Shown here: positions 35,823 through 44,233 of the stretch, in pieces | How the letters are laid out: each line of letters starts with the position of its first letter | How positions within the stretch are numbered: the first letter of the stretch is position 1 | Program-made: the position numbers and the translations under genes | Notes under the pieces: generated by a model | The model's database searches: none | What the model saw: the letters and a program-made list of their open reading frames with translations, nothing else | What the model was told of the DNA's origin: nothing | Assembly: GCF_000511385.1 (NCBI RefSeq) | Contig: NC_023139.1 | Location: 1 to 64,000, forward strand | Origin: Phaeobacter gallaeciensis DSM 26640 | GTDB taxonomy: Bacteria > Pseudomonadota > Alphaproteobacteria > Rhodobacterales > Rhodobacteraceae | Reading direction: 5' to 3' | Length of the DNA: 64,000 nucleotides

Positions 35823-37102
35823 TTGTCGCTGCAGTATTTGTTCTGTTGATCCTGTTTGGCATGCCGATTGGCTTTGCGATCGGGTTAGCCGGGGTGACTG
35901 GGCTGATCAGCATGGGCGGGATGAATTTCCTGGCGATCGGCCCCAGTAAGATCTTCAACGGGCTGAATATCTTTCCGTTCCTGGCGATGCCCTTCTTTAT
36001 CCTTGCGGGTGAAGTCATGAACGGCATCGGCATCACCGATCGTCTGGTAAAACTGGCGCAGGTTCTGGTTGGCCGCTTTCGCGGCGGGTTGGCCCATACG
36101 AATATGCTGGCTTCGGTTTTCTTTGCAGGGCTGACTGGCTCTGCCACCGCAGATGCCGCTGCTTTTGGCCGGACCTTGGTGCCTGCCATGGTGAAGGAAG
36201 GCTACCGCCGCGATTACGCCTGCGCGGTGACCGCGGCCGGATCGATCATCGGGCCGACCATTCCGCCCTCTGGCTTGATGGTGGTCTATGGTTCGCTCAT
36301 GGGCGTTTCAATCGGCGGGTTGTTCGCTGCGGGCATCCTGCCCGGCCTGGTCATCTGCATCGTTTGCATGGCGGTGATCGTCATCGGTGGCAAACGGGAA
36401 AACCTACCCAAAGCCGCTCGTGGTGCCAGCCTGCGCGAGGTCTTGGATACGTTCCGCTCTTCCATTACTGCTCTGTTGATGCCGATTATCATCTTGGGCG
36501 GTATCTTGGGCGGCATCGTCACTCCAACAGAGGCTGCCTCTATCGCTGTGGCTTATGCGCTGTTCATCGGCGTCTTCGTCTACCGTTCCCTGACACTGAA
36601 GGATTTTTACGGGATGCTGGTGCGCACTGCCCGGATCACCGGCGTGATCTTTGTCATCATCGCTTTCGCAGGAATTCTGGGCTGGTGGATGAGCTTTGAG
36701 CGCATTCCGCAAGCGATTGCCGGTGCTGTCTTGGGCATTTCCAGCAACCCGATGGCGGTGATTGCCATTATCATCTGTGTCCTGCTGGTGGTCGGCATGG
36801 TCATGGATATCACCGCCATTCTGATCATCCTGGCACCGGTGCTGGTGCCCTTGACCGAACAGATAGGACTGGAGCCGATCCATGCTGGCATCATCTTTGT
36901 TCTGGCGCTCAATATCTCACTGATGACGCCGCCGGTGGGCGCCTGCCTGTTCGTCTTGTCTTCGGTCACCGGCGAGAAGCTGGAGCGAATTTCTGTAAAG
37001 CTGGCGCCTTTCTTGATCGCGGAAATCGCCATCCTCTTTCTCTTCGCATTCTGGGAGGACGCTGCACTGTATCTGCCGCGTGCCTTTGGATTTGCCCAAT
37101 AG
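35819..37102 (+). CDS. TRAP transporter large permease (DctM)
   Basis: Membrane protein of 427 residues, about 12 helices: FGMPIGFAIGLAGVTGLISMGG, NIFPFLAMPFFILAGEVMNGIGITDRLVKLA, GLTGSATADAAAFGRTLVPAMVKEGY, SIIGPTIPPSGLMVVYGSLMGVSIGGLFAAGILPG. All are hallmarks of DctM. It pairs with the DctQ before it and the DctP after it. Confidence 0.93.
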   Translation: MIVAAVFVLLILFGMPIGFAIGLAGVTGLISMGGMNFLAIGPSKIFNGLNIFPFLAMPFFILAGEVMNGIGITDRLVKLAQVLVGRFRGGLAHTNMLASVFFAGLTGSATADAAAFGRTLVPAMVKEGYRRDYACAVTAAGSIIGPTIPPSGLMVVYGSLMGVSIGGLFAAGILPGLVICIVCMAVIVIGGKRENLPKAARGASLREVLDTFRSSITALLMPIIILGGILGGIVTPTEAASIAVAYALFIGVFVYRSLTLKDFYGMLVRTARITGVIFVIIAFAGILGWWMSFERIPQAIAGAVLGISSNPMAVIAIIICVLLVVGMVMDITAILIILAPVLVPLTEQIGLEPIHAGIIFVLALNISLMTPPVGACLFVLSSVTGEKLERISVKLAPFLIAEIAILFLFAFWEDAALYLPRAFGFAQ

Positions 37103-37145
37103 GGCCAACATCAAAACAAGTCTTCAAAACCAACAGGAGGAAATC

Positions 37146-38195
37146 ATGAAGACATTTACCAAGGGCATTGCTGCCGCAGCCTTGACCACTACCCTGACAG
37201 CAACATCAGCCATGGCTGATGGCGGGGTGATCCGCTTCGGTCATGATAACAAGACCGATCCGTTCGAAAACCCGGCTCATGCCTGTACGGCAGTGTTTTC
37301 CAATATTGTGACCGCAGACACCAATGGTAGCGTCACGGTAGAAGTGTTCGGCTCCAACCAGCTGGGGACCGCAGCTGAGCATGTGCAGCAACTGCGTGAC
37401 GGTGTCATTCAGGCAACCCTGACGTCGACGGGGGCGCTGGCCAGTTATTATCCGCGGATTGACGTGCTGAATCTGCCCTTTGCTTTTGCCAATAACTCCT
37501 CCACCTACGCTGTCTTTGATGGGGCATTTGGCGAGGCACTGGCCGCAGACATCGAGGAAACCCTGGGCGATGTGGTTGTGCTCGGTTTCCCGGATACCGG
37601 CGGTTTTTTTGCGGTCACCAATTCGCAGCGTGCGATTGCAAATCTGGAAGATTTCGACGGCATTCGCATCCGCACGATGACGCTGCCGTCGCACCAGACC
37701 ATCGTTAAGGCATTGGGAGCAGAGGCTTATCCGCTCAGCTGGGGCGAGGTATATTCCGGCCTGCAGACTGGCGTGATCGACGGTCAGATGAATCCCGTTC
37801 CGATCATCTCCTTCGCCAACTTCGCCGAAGTGCAGAAATATATGACGTTAACCAACCACCTGTTCTCGCCCTATACCTTCATGGTGAACCGCGCCTTCTT
37901 TGAAGGCCTGAGCGAAAGCGAACAGGCCACCTTGCGCGTTGCAGCCGAGAATTGCGTGACTGCGAGCCGCGGCATTTCCCGGGTCATCGAGGCCTCAGAC
38001 CGTGGCCTGGCCGGACTGATGGGCAAAATTGAAGTCACTGCCCTGAGCGACGAACAGCGCAGCGCCATGGCAGGTGCGACACAGCCCGCCTTTGAGGCGC
38101 ATGTGGCGGAGAACCTGGATGCCAAAGCATCTGAGCTGCTGACATTGTTTAAGTCCGAAGTCGAAGCCGCCAACGTGGACGGCTATTTGAACTGA
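37146..38195 (+). CDS. TRAP transporter substrate-binding protein (DctP)
   Basis: Periplasmic receptor of 349 residues with signal KTFTKGIAAAALTTTLTATSAMA. It has DctP features IRFGHDNKTDPFENPAHACTAVFSNIV, LGTAAEHVQQLRDGVIQATLTSTGAL and the carboxylate-binding Arg in FDGIRIRTMT. Start 37146 follows AGGAGG. It is encoded last in this Q-M-P order, unlike the P-Q-M order of the other TRAP operon in the window. Its cargo is probably the acid or amino acid degraded by the genes that follow. Confidence 0.92.
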   Translation: MKTFTKGIAAAALTTTLTATSAMADGGVIRFGHDNKTDPFENPAHACTAVFSNIVTADTNGSVTVEVFGSNQLGTAAEHVQQLRDGVIQATLTSTGALASYYPRIDVLNLPFAFANNSSTYAVFDGAFGEALAADIEETLGDVVVLGFPDTGGFFAVTNSQRAIANLEDFDGIRIRTMTLPSHQTIVKALGAEAYPLSWGEVYSGLQTGVIDGQMNPVPIISFANFAEVQKYMTLTNHLFSPYTFMVNRAFFEGLSESEQATLRVAAENCVTASRGISRVIEASDRGLAGLMGKIEVTALSDEQRSAMAGATQPAFEAHVAENLDAKASELLTLFKSEVEAANVDGYLN

Positions 38196-38259
38196 CATTG
38201 GAATGGCAGGGGGGCGGCCGTCGTCCCCCTGCGATACGATCGATCCTAAGGATATTATT

Positions 38260-39726
38260 ATGCGTGTGTTCTGTGCATCTCTGGCGACAGAAACGAACTC
38301 TTTTTCGCCGCTGCGCACGGATTTCACCGACTTTGAGCAGAGCTTTTATGCCGCGCCCGGTGAGCATCCGGAAACCCCGACCCTGTGCAGCGCGGTCTTT
38401 CCGGCACTTCGCAAGAGGGTGCAAAGCGAAGGGATCGAACTGATTGAAGGCACCGCAACATGGGCGGAGCCGGGTGGGCTGGTCAGCCGCTCTACCTGGG
38501 AGCGGCTGCGCAACGAAGTGCTGGATCAACTCCGTGCGGCGCTGCCGGTAGATGCCGCCATCTTTGGTCTGCATGGTGCAATGATCGCCGACGGCTGTGT
38601 CGATTGTGAAGGTGAACTGCTGGAACAGGCACGCAGGATAGCGGGGCCGAATTGCAAAATTGGCGTGAGCTTTGATCCGCACAGCCATCTCAGCACAAAG
38701 CGGGCTGAAAACGCCGATGTGATCACGGTGTTCAAGGAATTTCCGCATACTGATTTCGTTGAGGCCGGCGAGGCCTGCGTCGATCTTACGCTACGCGCCG
38801 CCCGCGGGCAGCTCCGCCCAGATATCCAAGTCTTCGATGTGCAGATGATCGACGTCTTGCCGACCAGCCGTCAGCCGATGCGCGGATTTGTCGACAAGAT
38901 CAAGCAACTGGAACAGTCGGGGCAGGTTCTTTCGGTTTCGGCCATCCATGGCTTCATGGCTGGGGACTCTCCGGATCTTGGCGCCAAGATCATTGTGATA
39001 ACCGACAATGAACCCGTTAAGGGTGCCCGGATAGCGCAAGAGTTGGGTTCGGAATTGTACAGTTTTCGAGGCCGCGCAGCGCCCGAGTTCCTGCTGCCTC
39101 AGGACGCCCTTGCCCGTGCGGATCAAGCCTTGGAAGGTCCCGTTGTCATTGCCGATGTCTGGGATAACCCCGGCGGAGGTGTGGCGGGAGACTCGACGAT
39201 ACTTTTACAATACGCAATGGACATGCAATTGACCGGTGCGGCGCTAGGCACGATCTGGGATCCAATGGCTGTCCGCCTGTGTTTTGCCGCTGGGGAAGGC
39301 GCGAGCCTGAACCTGCGCTTTGGCGGCAAGACCTGCGCCCATGCCGGCCAACCCATTGATGCACGGGTAACCGTCACCCGTCTGGTGCGTAACGCAGTTC
39401 AGAGCTTCGGTGCTTCCGTGGTACCACTGGGGGACAGCGCAGCCATCCGGATCGGCGATCTGGACATTGTTCTGAACTCGAACCGCAGCCAGGCGTTCTC
39501 GCCTGATCTGTTCACCAACCTTGGCATAGATATCCGGCAAAAGCGGATCCTGATCGTCAAATCGACCAACCACTTCCACGGAGCTTTTGCCCCGGTTGCC
39601 AGCGATATCCTGTATGCCGCTGTCGATGGTCCATATCCCAACGATCCGCGCAAGACGGTATACACCCGGCTTCAGCGTCAGGTTTGGCCGATTGTTGAAA
39701 ACCCGCATTCCAAAAAGGCAATCTGA
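38260..39726 (+). CDS. M81-family metallohydrolase (MlrC/microcystinase C-like)
   Basis: Protein of 488 residues of the M81/MlrC family. N-terminal RVFCASLATETNSFSPLRTDF is the usual start, with VDAAIFGLHGAMIADGCVDCEGELL, GVSFDPHSHLSTK and FKEFPHTDF carrying likely metal ligands (H in LHG, D/H in DPHSH), and the C-terminal STNHFHGAFAPVA. MlrC was named for late steps of microcystin breakdown, but most members sit in amino-acid operons. Here it lies between a TRAP receptor and a D-threonine-aldolase-like gene whose ATG overlaps its stop (TGATG). Confidence 0.85.
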   Translation: MRVFCASLATETNSFSPLRTDFTDFEQSFYAAPGEHPETPTLCSAVFPALRKRVQSEGIELIEGTATWAEPGGLVSRSTWERLRNEVLDQLRAALPVDAAIFGLHGAMIADGCVDCEGELLEQARRIAGPNCKIGVSFDPHSHLSTKRAENADVITVFKEFPHTDFVEAGEACVDLTLRAARGQLRPDIQVFDVQMIDVLPTSRQPMRGFVDKIKQLEQSGQVLSVSAIHGFMAGDSPDLGAKIIVITDNEPVKGARIAQELGSELYSFRGRAAPEFLLPQDALARADQALEGPVVIADVWDNPGGGVAGDSTILLQYAMDMQLTGAALGTIWDPMAVRLCFAAGEGASLNLRFGGKTCAHAGQPIDARVTVTRLVRNAVQSFGASVVPLGDSAAIRIGDLDIVLNSNRSQAFSPDLFTNLGIDIRQKRILIVKSTNHFHGAFAPVASDILYAAVDGPYPNDPRKTVYTRLQRQVWPIVENPHSKKAI

Positions 39727-40781
39727 TGTTTACGACACTCGACACCCCGTCCGTGCTCGTCGACCTCGATGTAGCAGAGGCCAATATTCGGAAGTTCCAA
39801 GCCTATTGCAACGCGCATGGCTTGGCGCTGCGCCCGCATATCAAGACGCATAAACTGCCGTCGCTCGCCAGTTACCAGATCGAACAGGGGGCAATTGGCG
39901 TTACGTGCCAGAAAGTCTCAGAAGCGGAAGCCATGACGGCCGATGGCAGTATCGGCGATGTGCTGATCACCTATAATATTCTTGGCGCCGCCAAAACCCG
40001 GCGGCTGCGTGCGCTAGCCGACCGGGTCCGGCTTAGCGTTGTTGCCGATAACAGCGAAACCGTGGAGGGGTTGAGCGAAGCGTTTGCCGATGCGCTGGAG
40101 AACCTACCTGTCCTGGTCGAGTGCAACACAGGCGCAGACCGCTGTGGCGTTTCAACCCCTCAGGATGTGCTGACACTTGCTCGGGAAATTGCAGCTTCTC
40201 CGGGGCTGGAGTTTGCGGGGCTGATGACCTACCCGCCCTCAGGCAAGGCCAACGCCGTTGCTGAATGGCTTCAGCGGGCGGTCGATCTGCTGGAAAGTCA
40301 TGGAATTGCGGTTGGGATGATATCCTCCGGGGGATCTCCAGATATGTGGCAGGCGCATGAAATGCCCTTGGCAACAGAATATCGCATTGGCACCTATGTC
40401 TATAATGACCGCTCATTGGTTGGTCGCGGCACCTGCGGCTGGGAAGATTGCGCATTATCAGTGCTTGCGACCGTTGTTTCAGTGCCAGCCGACGACCGTG
40501 CCGTTATTGATGCTGGCTCCAAAGTTCTGACCTCCGATCTTCTGGGACTGGAGGGATATGGTCATGTAATGGGCCGGGATGATCTGCTGATCGATCAACT
40601 GAGTGAAGAGCACGGCCGCATTGTTTGCGACGGTCCTATCGGTCTGTCCGTCGGTGACCGACTTCGGATCGTGCCCAATCACGCCTGCGTTGTGTCCAAC
40701 ATGTTGGACCATATTGAACTGGTTCGTGGAGAAACTCCACAGGGCCAAGCGGCCGTCGAAGCCAGAGGGCAGGTCTGGTGA
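39726..40781 (+). CDS. D-threonine aldolase/D-hydroxyamino-acid lyase-like PLP enzyme
   Basis: Fold type III PLP enzyme (alanine-racemase-like barrel plus C-terminal D-serine-dehydratase-like domain), 351 residues. The PLP Lys is in ALRPHIKTHK (about residue 44), a signature of this family, and metal ligands are probably in the C-terminal PNHACVVSN segment. Relatives are D-threonine aldolase, D-serine dehydratase and D-threo-3-hydroxyaspartate dehydratase; sequence alone does not choose among them. RidA at the end of the operon fits an enzyme that releases enamine intermediates. It overlaps the mlrC stop. Confidence 0.85.
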   Translation: MFTTLDTPSVLVDLDVAEANIRKFQAYCNAHGLALRPHIKTHKLPSLASYQIEQGAIGVTCQKVSEAEAMTADGSIGDVLITYNILGAAKTRRLRALADRVRLSVVADNSETVEGLSEAFADALENLPVLVECNTGADRCGVSTPQDVLTLAREIAASPGLEFAGLMTYPPSGKANAVAEWLQRAVDLLESHGIAVGMISSGGSPDMWQAHEMPLATEYRIGTYVYNDRSLVGRGTCGWEDCALSVLATVVSVPADDRAVIDAGSKVLTSDLLGLEGYGHVMGRDDLLIDQLSEEHGRIVCDGPIGLSVGDRLRIVPNHACVVSNMLDHIELVRGETPQGQAAVEARGQVW

Positions 40782-41104
40782 CAGAGGTTTTTGGCATTGG
40801 TATGGACCGCCTCGACTGGGGCTCCAGAAAAATCCGTGTTCGGGCTTGCGCCGCGGACAGCACAGATAATCGTAACAGGGGTGTTTCGGCCCGTCTGGAC
40901 AAGGCCCACACCACGGGGGTTGAAGTTTGCCCGAACAGTTTGATTGCGCGAATGGGGGCGCCAGCAGGCACGTCGCGGCTTACGTGCGGTCCGATCGGGG
41001 GCGGCAGAAGTCTTTTTACTCCCGGCGACAGCACGACAGCTGTAGCGATCAAGGCTGCAGCCTTTGCCCAGATACATACGGCGCGCGAGGTTAAGCATGG
41101 CTGA
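40778..41104 (+). CDS. Uncertain small ORF coupled to both neighbours
   Basis: A reading frame of 108 residues starts with GTG at 40778, overlapping the PLP-enzyme stop as GTGA, and its TGA at 41102-41104 overlaps the kinase ATG by 8 bp. This coupling suggests translation, and without it a 315-bp hole would break an otherwise tight operon. The sequence (FGIGMDRLDWG, SLIARMGAPAGTS, TTAVAIKAAAFAQIH) has no recognisable fold and composition is odd, so it may be the remnant of a larger gene. Confidence 0.4.
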   Translation: MTEVFGIGMDRLDWGSRKIRVRACAADSTDNRNRGVSARLDKAHTTGVEVCPNSLIARMGAPAGTSRLTCGPIGGGRSLFTPGDSTTAVAIKAAAFAQIHTAREVKHG

Positions 41105-42026
41105 TTTGTTGTGCCTTGGCGAGCCGCTCATCGAGTTCAATCAGCTACCCAGCGGGGAGTTTCTCCAAAGCTATGGTGGCGACATCTCCAACACGGCCAT
41201 CGCTGCCGCCCGGCAGGGTGCGAAGGCAGGTATCCTCACGCAGTTAGGTGGCGACCTTTTTGCGGACAGCCTTAGAGAGCTCTGGCGGCGCGAAGGCGTT
41301 GGCGCAGAGCATGTACTGACGTCGCAAACCCGTGAAACCGGGTTGTATTTCGTAACCCATGATGATGAAGGCCACCATTTTACCTACCGGCGGAACGGAT
41401 CTGCTGCCAGCCGCTACACCCCAGAGGACCTGCCGCTTGAGGCTTTGCAGACCGGTCACATTTTCTATGCTTCCGGGATCAGCTTGGCAATCAGCCGTTC
41501 ATCCTGCAACGCAGTGATTGTCGGAGCCAAGGCCCTCAAATCCGCTGGGGGGAAGTTTGCCTTCGACCCCAACCTGCGCACTGCACTGTGGCCTTTGGAG
41601 CAGGCTCGGGAGACCATCCACAGCGTCATGAAACTGTGCGACATCGCCTTGCCGGGCCTTGACGATGCACGGCATCTGACGGGAATTGGCGAACCAGACG
41701 GAATTATTCGGTTCTATCACAATCTGGGTGCTTCAATTGTTGCTCTGACATTAGGAGATAAGGGAGCAATTGTTTCGGACGGCAACCAGCAGTTCCACAT
41801 CAGTCCTCAGAAAGTTCGGGCACTCGACGCAACTGGAGCGGGCGATTGCTTCAATGGGGCTTTCCTTGCTGGCTTGCTCCGCGGCCGAGCCCCTCGCGAT
41901 GCCGCTGTATGGGCCAATGCGGCCGCCGCACTCTCGGCCTGCGGCTATGGCGCGGTCGCACCCATCCCCAACCTTTCCCAAACCAGACACCACCTCAGAA
42001 AAACAGGAGAATATCATGCAGATTGA
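41097..42026 (+). CDS. PfkB-family carbohydrate kinase
   Basis: Ribokinase-fold kinase of 309 residues from MADLLCLGEPLIEFNQL. Signature 1 region YGGDISNTAIAAARQGAKAGILTQLG and the C-terminal ATP/anion-hole signature DATGAGDCFNGAFLAG with catalytic Asp are intact; GASIVALTLGDKGAIV precedes it. Style is that of 2-keto-3-deoxygluconate kinases, but the substrate could be another sugar acid or hydroxy acid. It overlaps the ORF before it and ridA after it (11 bp). Its phosphorylated product might be what the RpiR SIS domain senses. Confidence 0.87.
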   Translation: MADLLCLGEPLIEFNQLPSGEFLQSYGGDISNTAIAAARQGAKAGILTQLGGDLFADSLRELWRREGVGAEHVLTSQTRETGLYFVTHDDEGHHFTYRRNGSAASRYTPEDLPLEALQTGHIFYASGISLAISRSSCNAVIVGAKALKSAGGKFAFDPNLRTALWPLEQARETIHSVMKLCDIALPGLDDARHLTGIGEPDGIIRFYHNLGASIVALTLGDKGAIVSDGNQQFHISPQKVRALDATGAGDCFNGAFLAGLLRGRAPRDAAVWANAAAALSACGYGAVAPIPNLSQTRHHLRKTGEYHAD

Positions 42027-42402
42027 GCGTATTGGCGCAGAACGCAGTGGAGCCGGCGGGCAGGCCTTGCCGTTTTCGCCAGCGGTGCGGGCAGGGGATT
42101 TCGTTTATATTTCCGGCCAGGTTGCCATGAAGGAAAACGGCGAGATCGAGCCCGGTGGCATCGAAGCGCAAACCAAGCGCACGATGGATAACGTGATCGC
42201 CGTGCTGGCTAAGGCCGGCTGCACGCTGGATGATGTCGCCAAGGTCAACGTATGGTTAGATGATCCCCGCGACTTCTGGACGTTCAACCGGGTCTATGCG
42301 GGCTATTTCCCCAATGGCGCTCCGGCACGTTCCACTGTGCGTTCGCAATTGATGGTCGATGCCAAAATCGAAATCGATGTCACAGCATACAAACCGCTCT
42401 GA
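42016..42402 (+). CDS. RidA-family imine/enamine deaminase
   Basis: YjgF/YER057c/UK114 family, 128 residues from ATG 42016. RidA hydrolyses reactive enamines and imines released by PLP enzymes. Key parts: LPFSPAVRAGDFVYISGQVAM, TKRTMDNVIAVLAKAG, CTLDDVAKVNVWLDD and the catalytic-type Arg in PARSTVRSQLMVDAKIEIDVTAY. It overlaps the kinase by 11 bp and ends the operon, with a strong hairpin 14 bp after the stop. It fits as a partner of the D-hydroxyamino-acid enzyme. Confidence 0.92.
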   Translation: MQIERIGAERSGAGGQALPFSPAVRAGDFVYISGQVAMKENGEIEPGGIEAQTKRTMDNVIAVLAKAGCTLDDVAKVNVWLDDPRDFWTFNRVYAGYFPNGAPARSTVRSQLMVDAKIEIDVTAYKPL

Positions 42403-42415
42403 GATAAAGGCATAG

Positions 42416-42451
42416 CTGTTCGGCAAGTGCCGCTGCGCATTTGCCGAACAG
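42416..42451 (+). terminator. Hairpin after ridA
   Basis: CTGTTCGGCAA (42416-42426) and TTGCCGAACAG (42441-42451) form a perfect 11-bp stem with a 14-nt loop directly after the operon. No T-run follows. The loop (GCCGCTGC, 42429-42436) is also complementary to GCAGCGGC at 42453-42460, giving an alternative helix. Confidence 0.6.
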
Positions 42452-42786
42452 GGCAGCGGCCAAGCAGTGAGCTCAGCTGCATGAGCAGCCGCTGGCGCAC
42501 ATGAGCGATGGGGCTGCCTGCAACTTCAAAAAGCTCCGCATCGAAAGCGCTGGCACGTTGGCGATGTCATGCGGTCTGGAAAGATTAGGCCAAAACCGAA
42601 TCCACTTAGGCATCCACACCCGCTACGAACCTGAACGGGGCTGCCGACAGATGAAACCGGACCTCGGAGTTGGCATCCGGGCCCGGCGTTGGGTGTTGGT
42701 ACCTTACGTTTGTTGGAGGCGACCTGTCTGGATCTACACAAGGCGAGTAGCGGGACAGTCACGTGTCGTGAAATCTCACAGGGTGA
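42452..42786. other. Gap between ridA and the first duplicated exported-protein gene
   Basis: Besides the ridA hairpin, it holds an imperfect G+C-rich stem at 42657-42686, the degenerate counterpart of the strong terminator at 43441-43471. No gene is supportable. Confidence 0.45.
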
Positions 42787-43224
42787 TCATTTCGGTGACC
42801 AAAATATTACTGGGATACCATCCTGGCCACCAGAATGGTTTTCAAAATTAATTGTAAAGATATCGGTGCCCAGCGGCTCAGACGAGGTCAGGTTGTTTTG
42901 ATCCTGACCGAAGCCATGGTCGGCGTTGTAGGTAGCCTTTGCATTCGGGGCGATCATCTGTGCAACGGCAACCGCATCGGCAATCGTATCAACCGAATAA
43001 AACTGTATGATGCCCTGAGTGGTGTCCGCCGCCCCAACAATGCCAGCATTACGCGAACCGGTATTGGCCCCACGGTCCGCATTGTTGAGCGCTTGAGATG
43101 CGGAGACGCGCACATCATGGGCTTTGCCGCTGAAACCGTGGCCATTCAAGGGTCCCGCCATGGACGCTCCGGCGCTGATGACAAGGGCGAATACTGTGGC
43201 GGCTGTGATCATTGTCTTTTGCAT
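42787..43224 (-). CDS. Small exported protein, duplicated copy 1
   Basis: Protein of 145 residues from MQKTMITAATVFALVISAGASMAGPLNGHGF, with a Sec signal cut after SMA. It contains the block YNADHGFGQDQNNLTSSE shared with copy 2. The body includes GRVSASQALNNADRGAN-like and ADAVAVAQMIAPNAKATY. No enzymatic motif. AAAAGGAGAAGACAG lies before the ATG. Its 5' region, ribosome binding site, signal and QDQNNLTS block match copy 2 at 43516, but it carries about 40 extra residues. Family unknown. Confidence 0.7.
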   Translation of the reverse strand: MQKTMITAATVFALVISAGASMAGPLNGHGFSGKAHDVRVSASQALNNADRGANTGSRNAGIVGAADTTQGIIQFYSVDTIADAVAVAQMIAPNAKATYNADHGFGQDQNNLTSSEPLGTDIFTINFENHSGGQDGIPVIFWSPK

Positions 43225-43340
43225 CTGTCTTCTCCTTTTGGGGGTGAGCGTGTCTTTCACGCTGTCTGTGCAATCAATCTGGCAGTTCACGGCCCGGGAT
43301 TATTGCGCTGGCAGGTCAGGGTTTTGCGAAAAAGCATCAA
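43207..43340. repeat. Direct repeat unit 1 (5' region of copy 1)
   Basis: About 134 bp nearly identical, without gaps, to 43834-43967 (offset 627 bp). It includes the ribosome binding site and a leader hairpin AGCGTG-N5-CACGCT. Similarity continues into the signal-peptide codons. Confidence 0.85.
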
Positions 43341-43440
43341 GTTGATGGCTATGTGCCCGCGCGGTTTGCTATGGGCGCGTTGTGTCGGGAGGCCATGGCT
43401 TCCCCCCGAGACCCCGACAGGGAGCAGCCGACAAACGAAA

Positions 43441-43471
43441 CCGGGCCCCGGAGTTGATATCCGGGGCCCGG
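43441..43471 (-). terminator. Terminator of duplicated copy 2
   Basis: CCGGGCCCCGGA (43441-43452) and TCCGGGGCCCGG (43460-43471) form a perfect 12-bp stem with a 7-nt loop, 45 bp after the copy 2 stop. On the minus strand TTTCGTTTG follows. Confidence 0.75.
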
Positions 43472-43515
43472 CTTTGGGTGGTGGTACGTCGCGATGTCTC
43501 AGCGGTGGTGACCCG

Positions 43516-43851
43516 TTATTTGCGGTACATTTCTAGGAGTTGTTGAGGATTTTCCTTAGCCACATCCATGATCGCATGAGTATCCTGAGGGCGGTTTACC
43601 GGATATGTAATCTTAGCGCTTGAGGATGTCGATTGGGTCGAGGTCAGGTTGTTTTGATCCTGACCAAAGCCATGGTCGGCGTGGTAGGTATGGGCCATCT
43701 TGTCCGTGTTGCCGATCGCTTGCGATACGGATGAGCGCACGTCATGGGCGTTCCCGCCGAAGCTGTGGCCATTCAACGGCCCGGCCATGGAGGCCCCGGC
43801 GCTCATGAGCAAGGCGAATACGGTGGTGGCGGTGATCATTGTCTTTTGCAT
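43516..43851 (-). CDS. Small exported protein, duplicated copy 2
   Basis: Protein of 111 residues from MQKTMITATTVFALLMSAGASMAGPLNGHSF. The signal peptide and YHADHGFGQDQNNLTS block are the same as in copy 1, while the end (TYPVNRPQDTHAIMDVAKENPQQLLEMYRK) is different. Upstream DNA is a 134-bp repeat of the copy 1 region, so a tandem duplication followed by divergence of the mature part explains the pair. A strong terminator follows. Function unknown. Confidence 0.7.
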   Translation of the reverse strand: MQKTMITATTVFALLMSAGASMAGPLNGHSFGGNAHDVRSSVSQAIGNTDKMAHTYHADHGFGQDQNNLTSTQSTSSSAKITYPVNRPQDTHAIMDVAKENPQQLLEMYRK

Positions 43852-43967
43852 CTGTCTTCTCCTTTTGGGGGTGAGCGTGTCTTTCACGCTGTCTGTGCAT
43901 TCAATCTGGCAGTTTGCGGCCTGGGACTATTGCGCTGGCGGGTCAGGGTTTTGCGAAAAAGCATCAA
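43834..43967. repeat. Direct repeat unit 2 (5' region of copy 2)
   Basis: Partner of 43207-43340 at a constant offset of 627 bp, showing a single tandem duplication of promoter, leader hairpin and ribosome binding site. Confidence 0.85.
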
Positions 43968-44233
43968 CTTGGCATGTATCCGCCGCGCCAACCGAAATGG
44001 GTCAGCGTCAGTCAAGCAAATATTGGTTTGACGACAGCCGCACACAAACCTGGATTGGTAGAAGCCTACTGTTCTGGGGTTTGCAATCAGTCGTGTTTCG
44101 CGCAGCAATCTACCATATTATTAACATAATAAGCCTTATGAGATAGTTATGTGTAGCCGCAAAGCGATAATGTCACCCATGAGCAAAGCAGAAGTGTCAC
44201 TGTCCTCGCAAAACGATGTGAGGAAGAGCGGAC
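43968..44233. other. Gap ending at an insertion-sequence edge
   Basis: No gene is supportable. Near 44170-44200 the stretch TGTCACCCATGAGCAAAGC resembles the end of an ISNCY-type element and precedes the transposase remnant. Confidence 0.45.

Noticed and set aside
42416..42460. H-type pseudoknot formed by the ridA hairpin loop and downstream GCAGCGGC
   Set aside because: The crossing strand would have to span an 11-bp stem with a single nucleotide, which is sterically impossible, so only an alternative helix is claimed.
42835..43536. Open frame of 233 codons on the plus strand over the duplicated exported-protein genes
   Set aside because: It is antisense to two genes with signal peptides, ribosome binding sites and terminators, and has no recognisable protein pattern.
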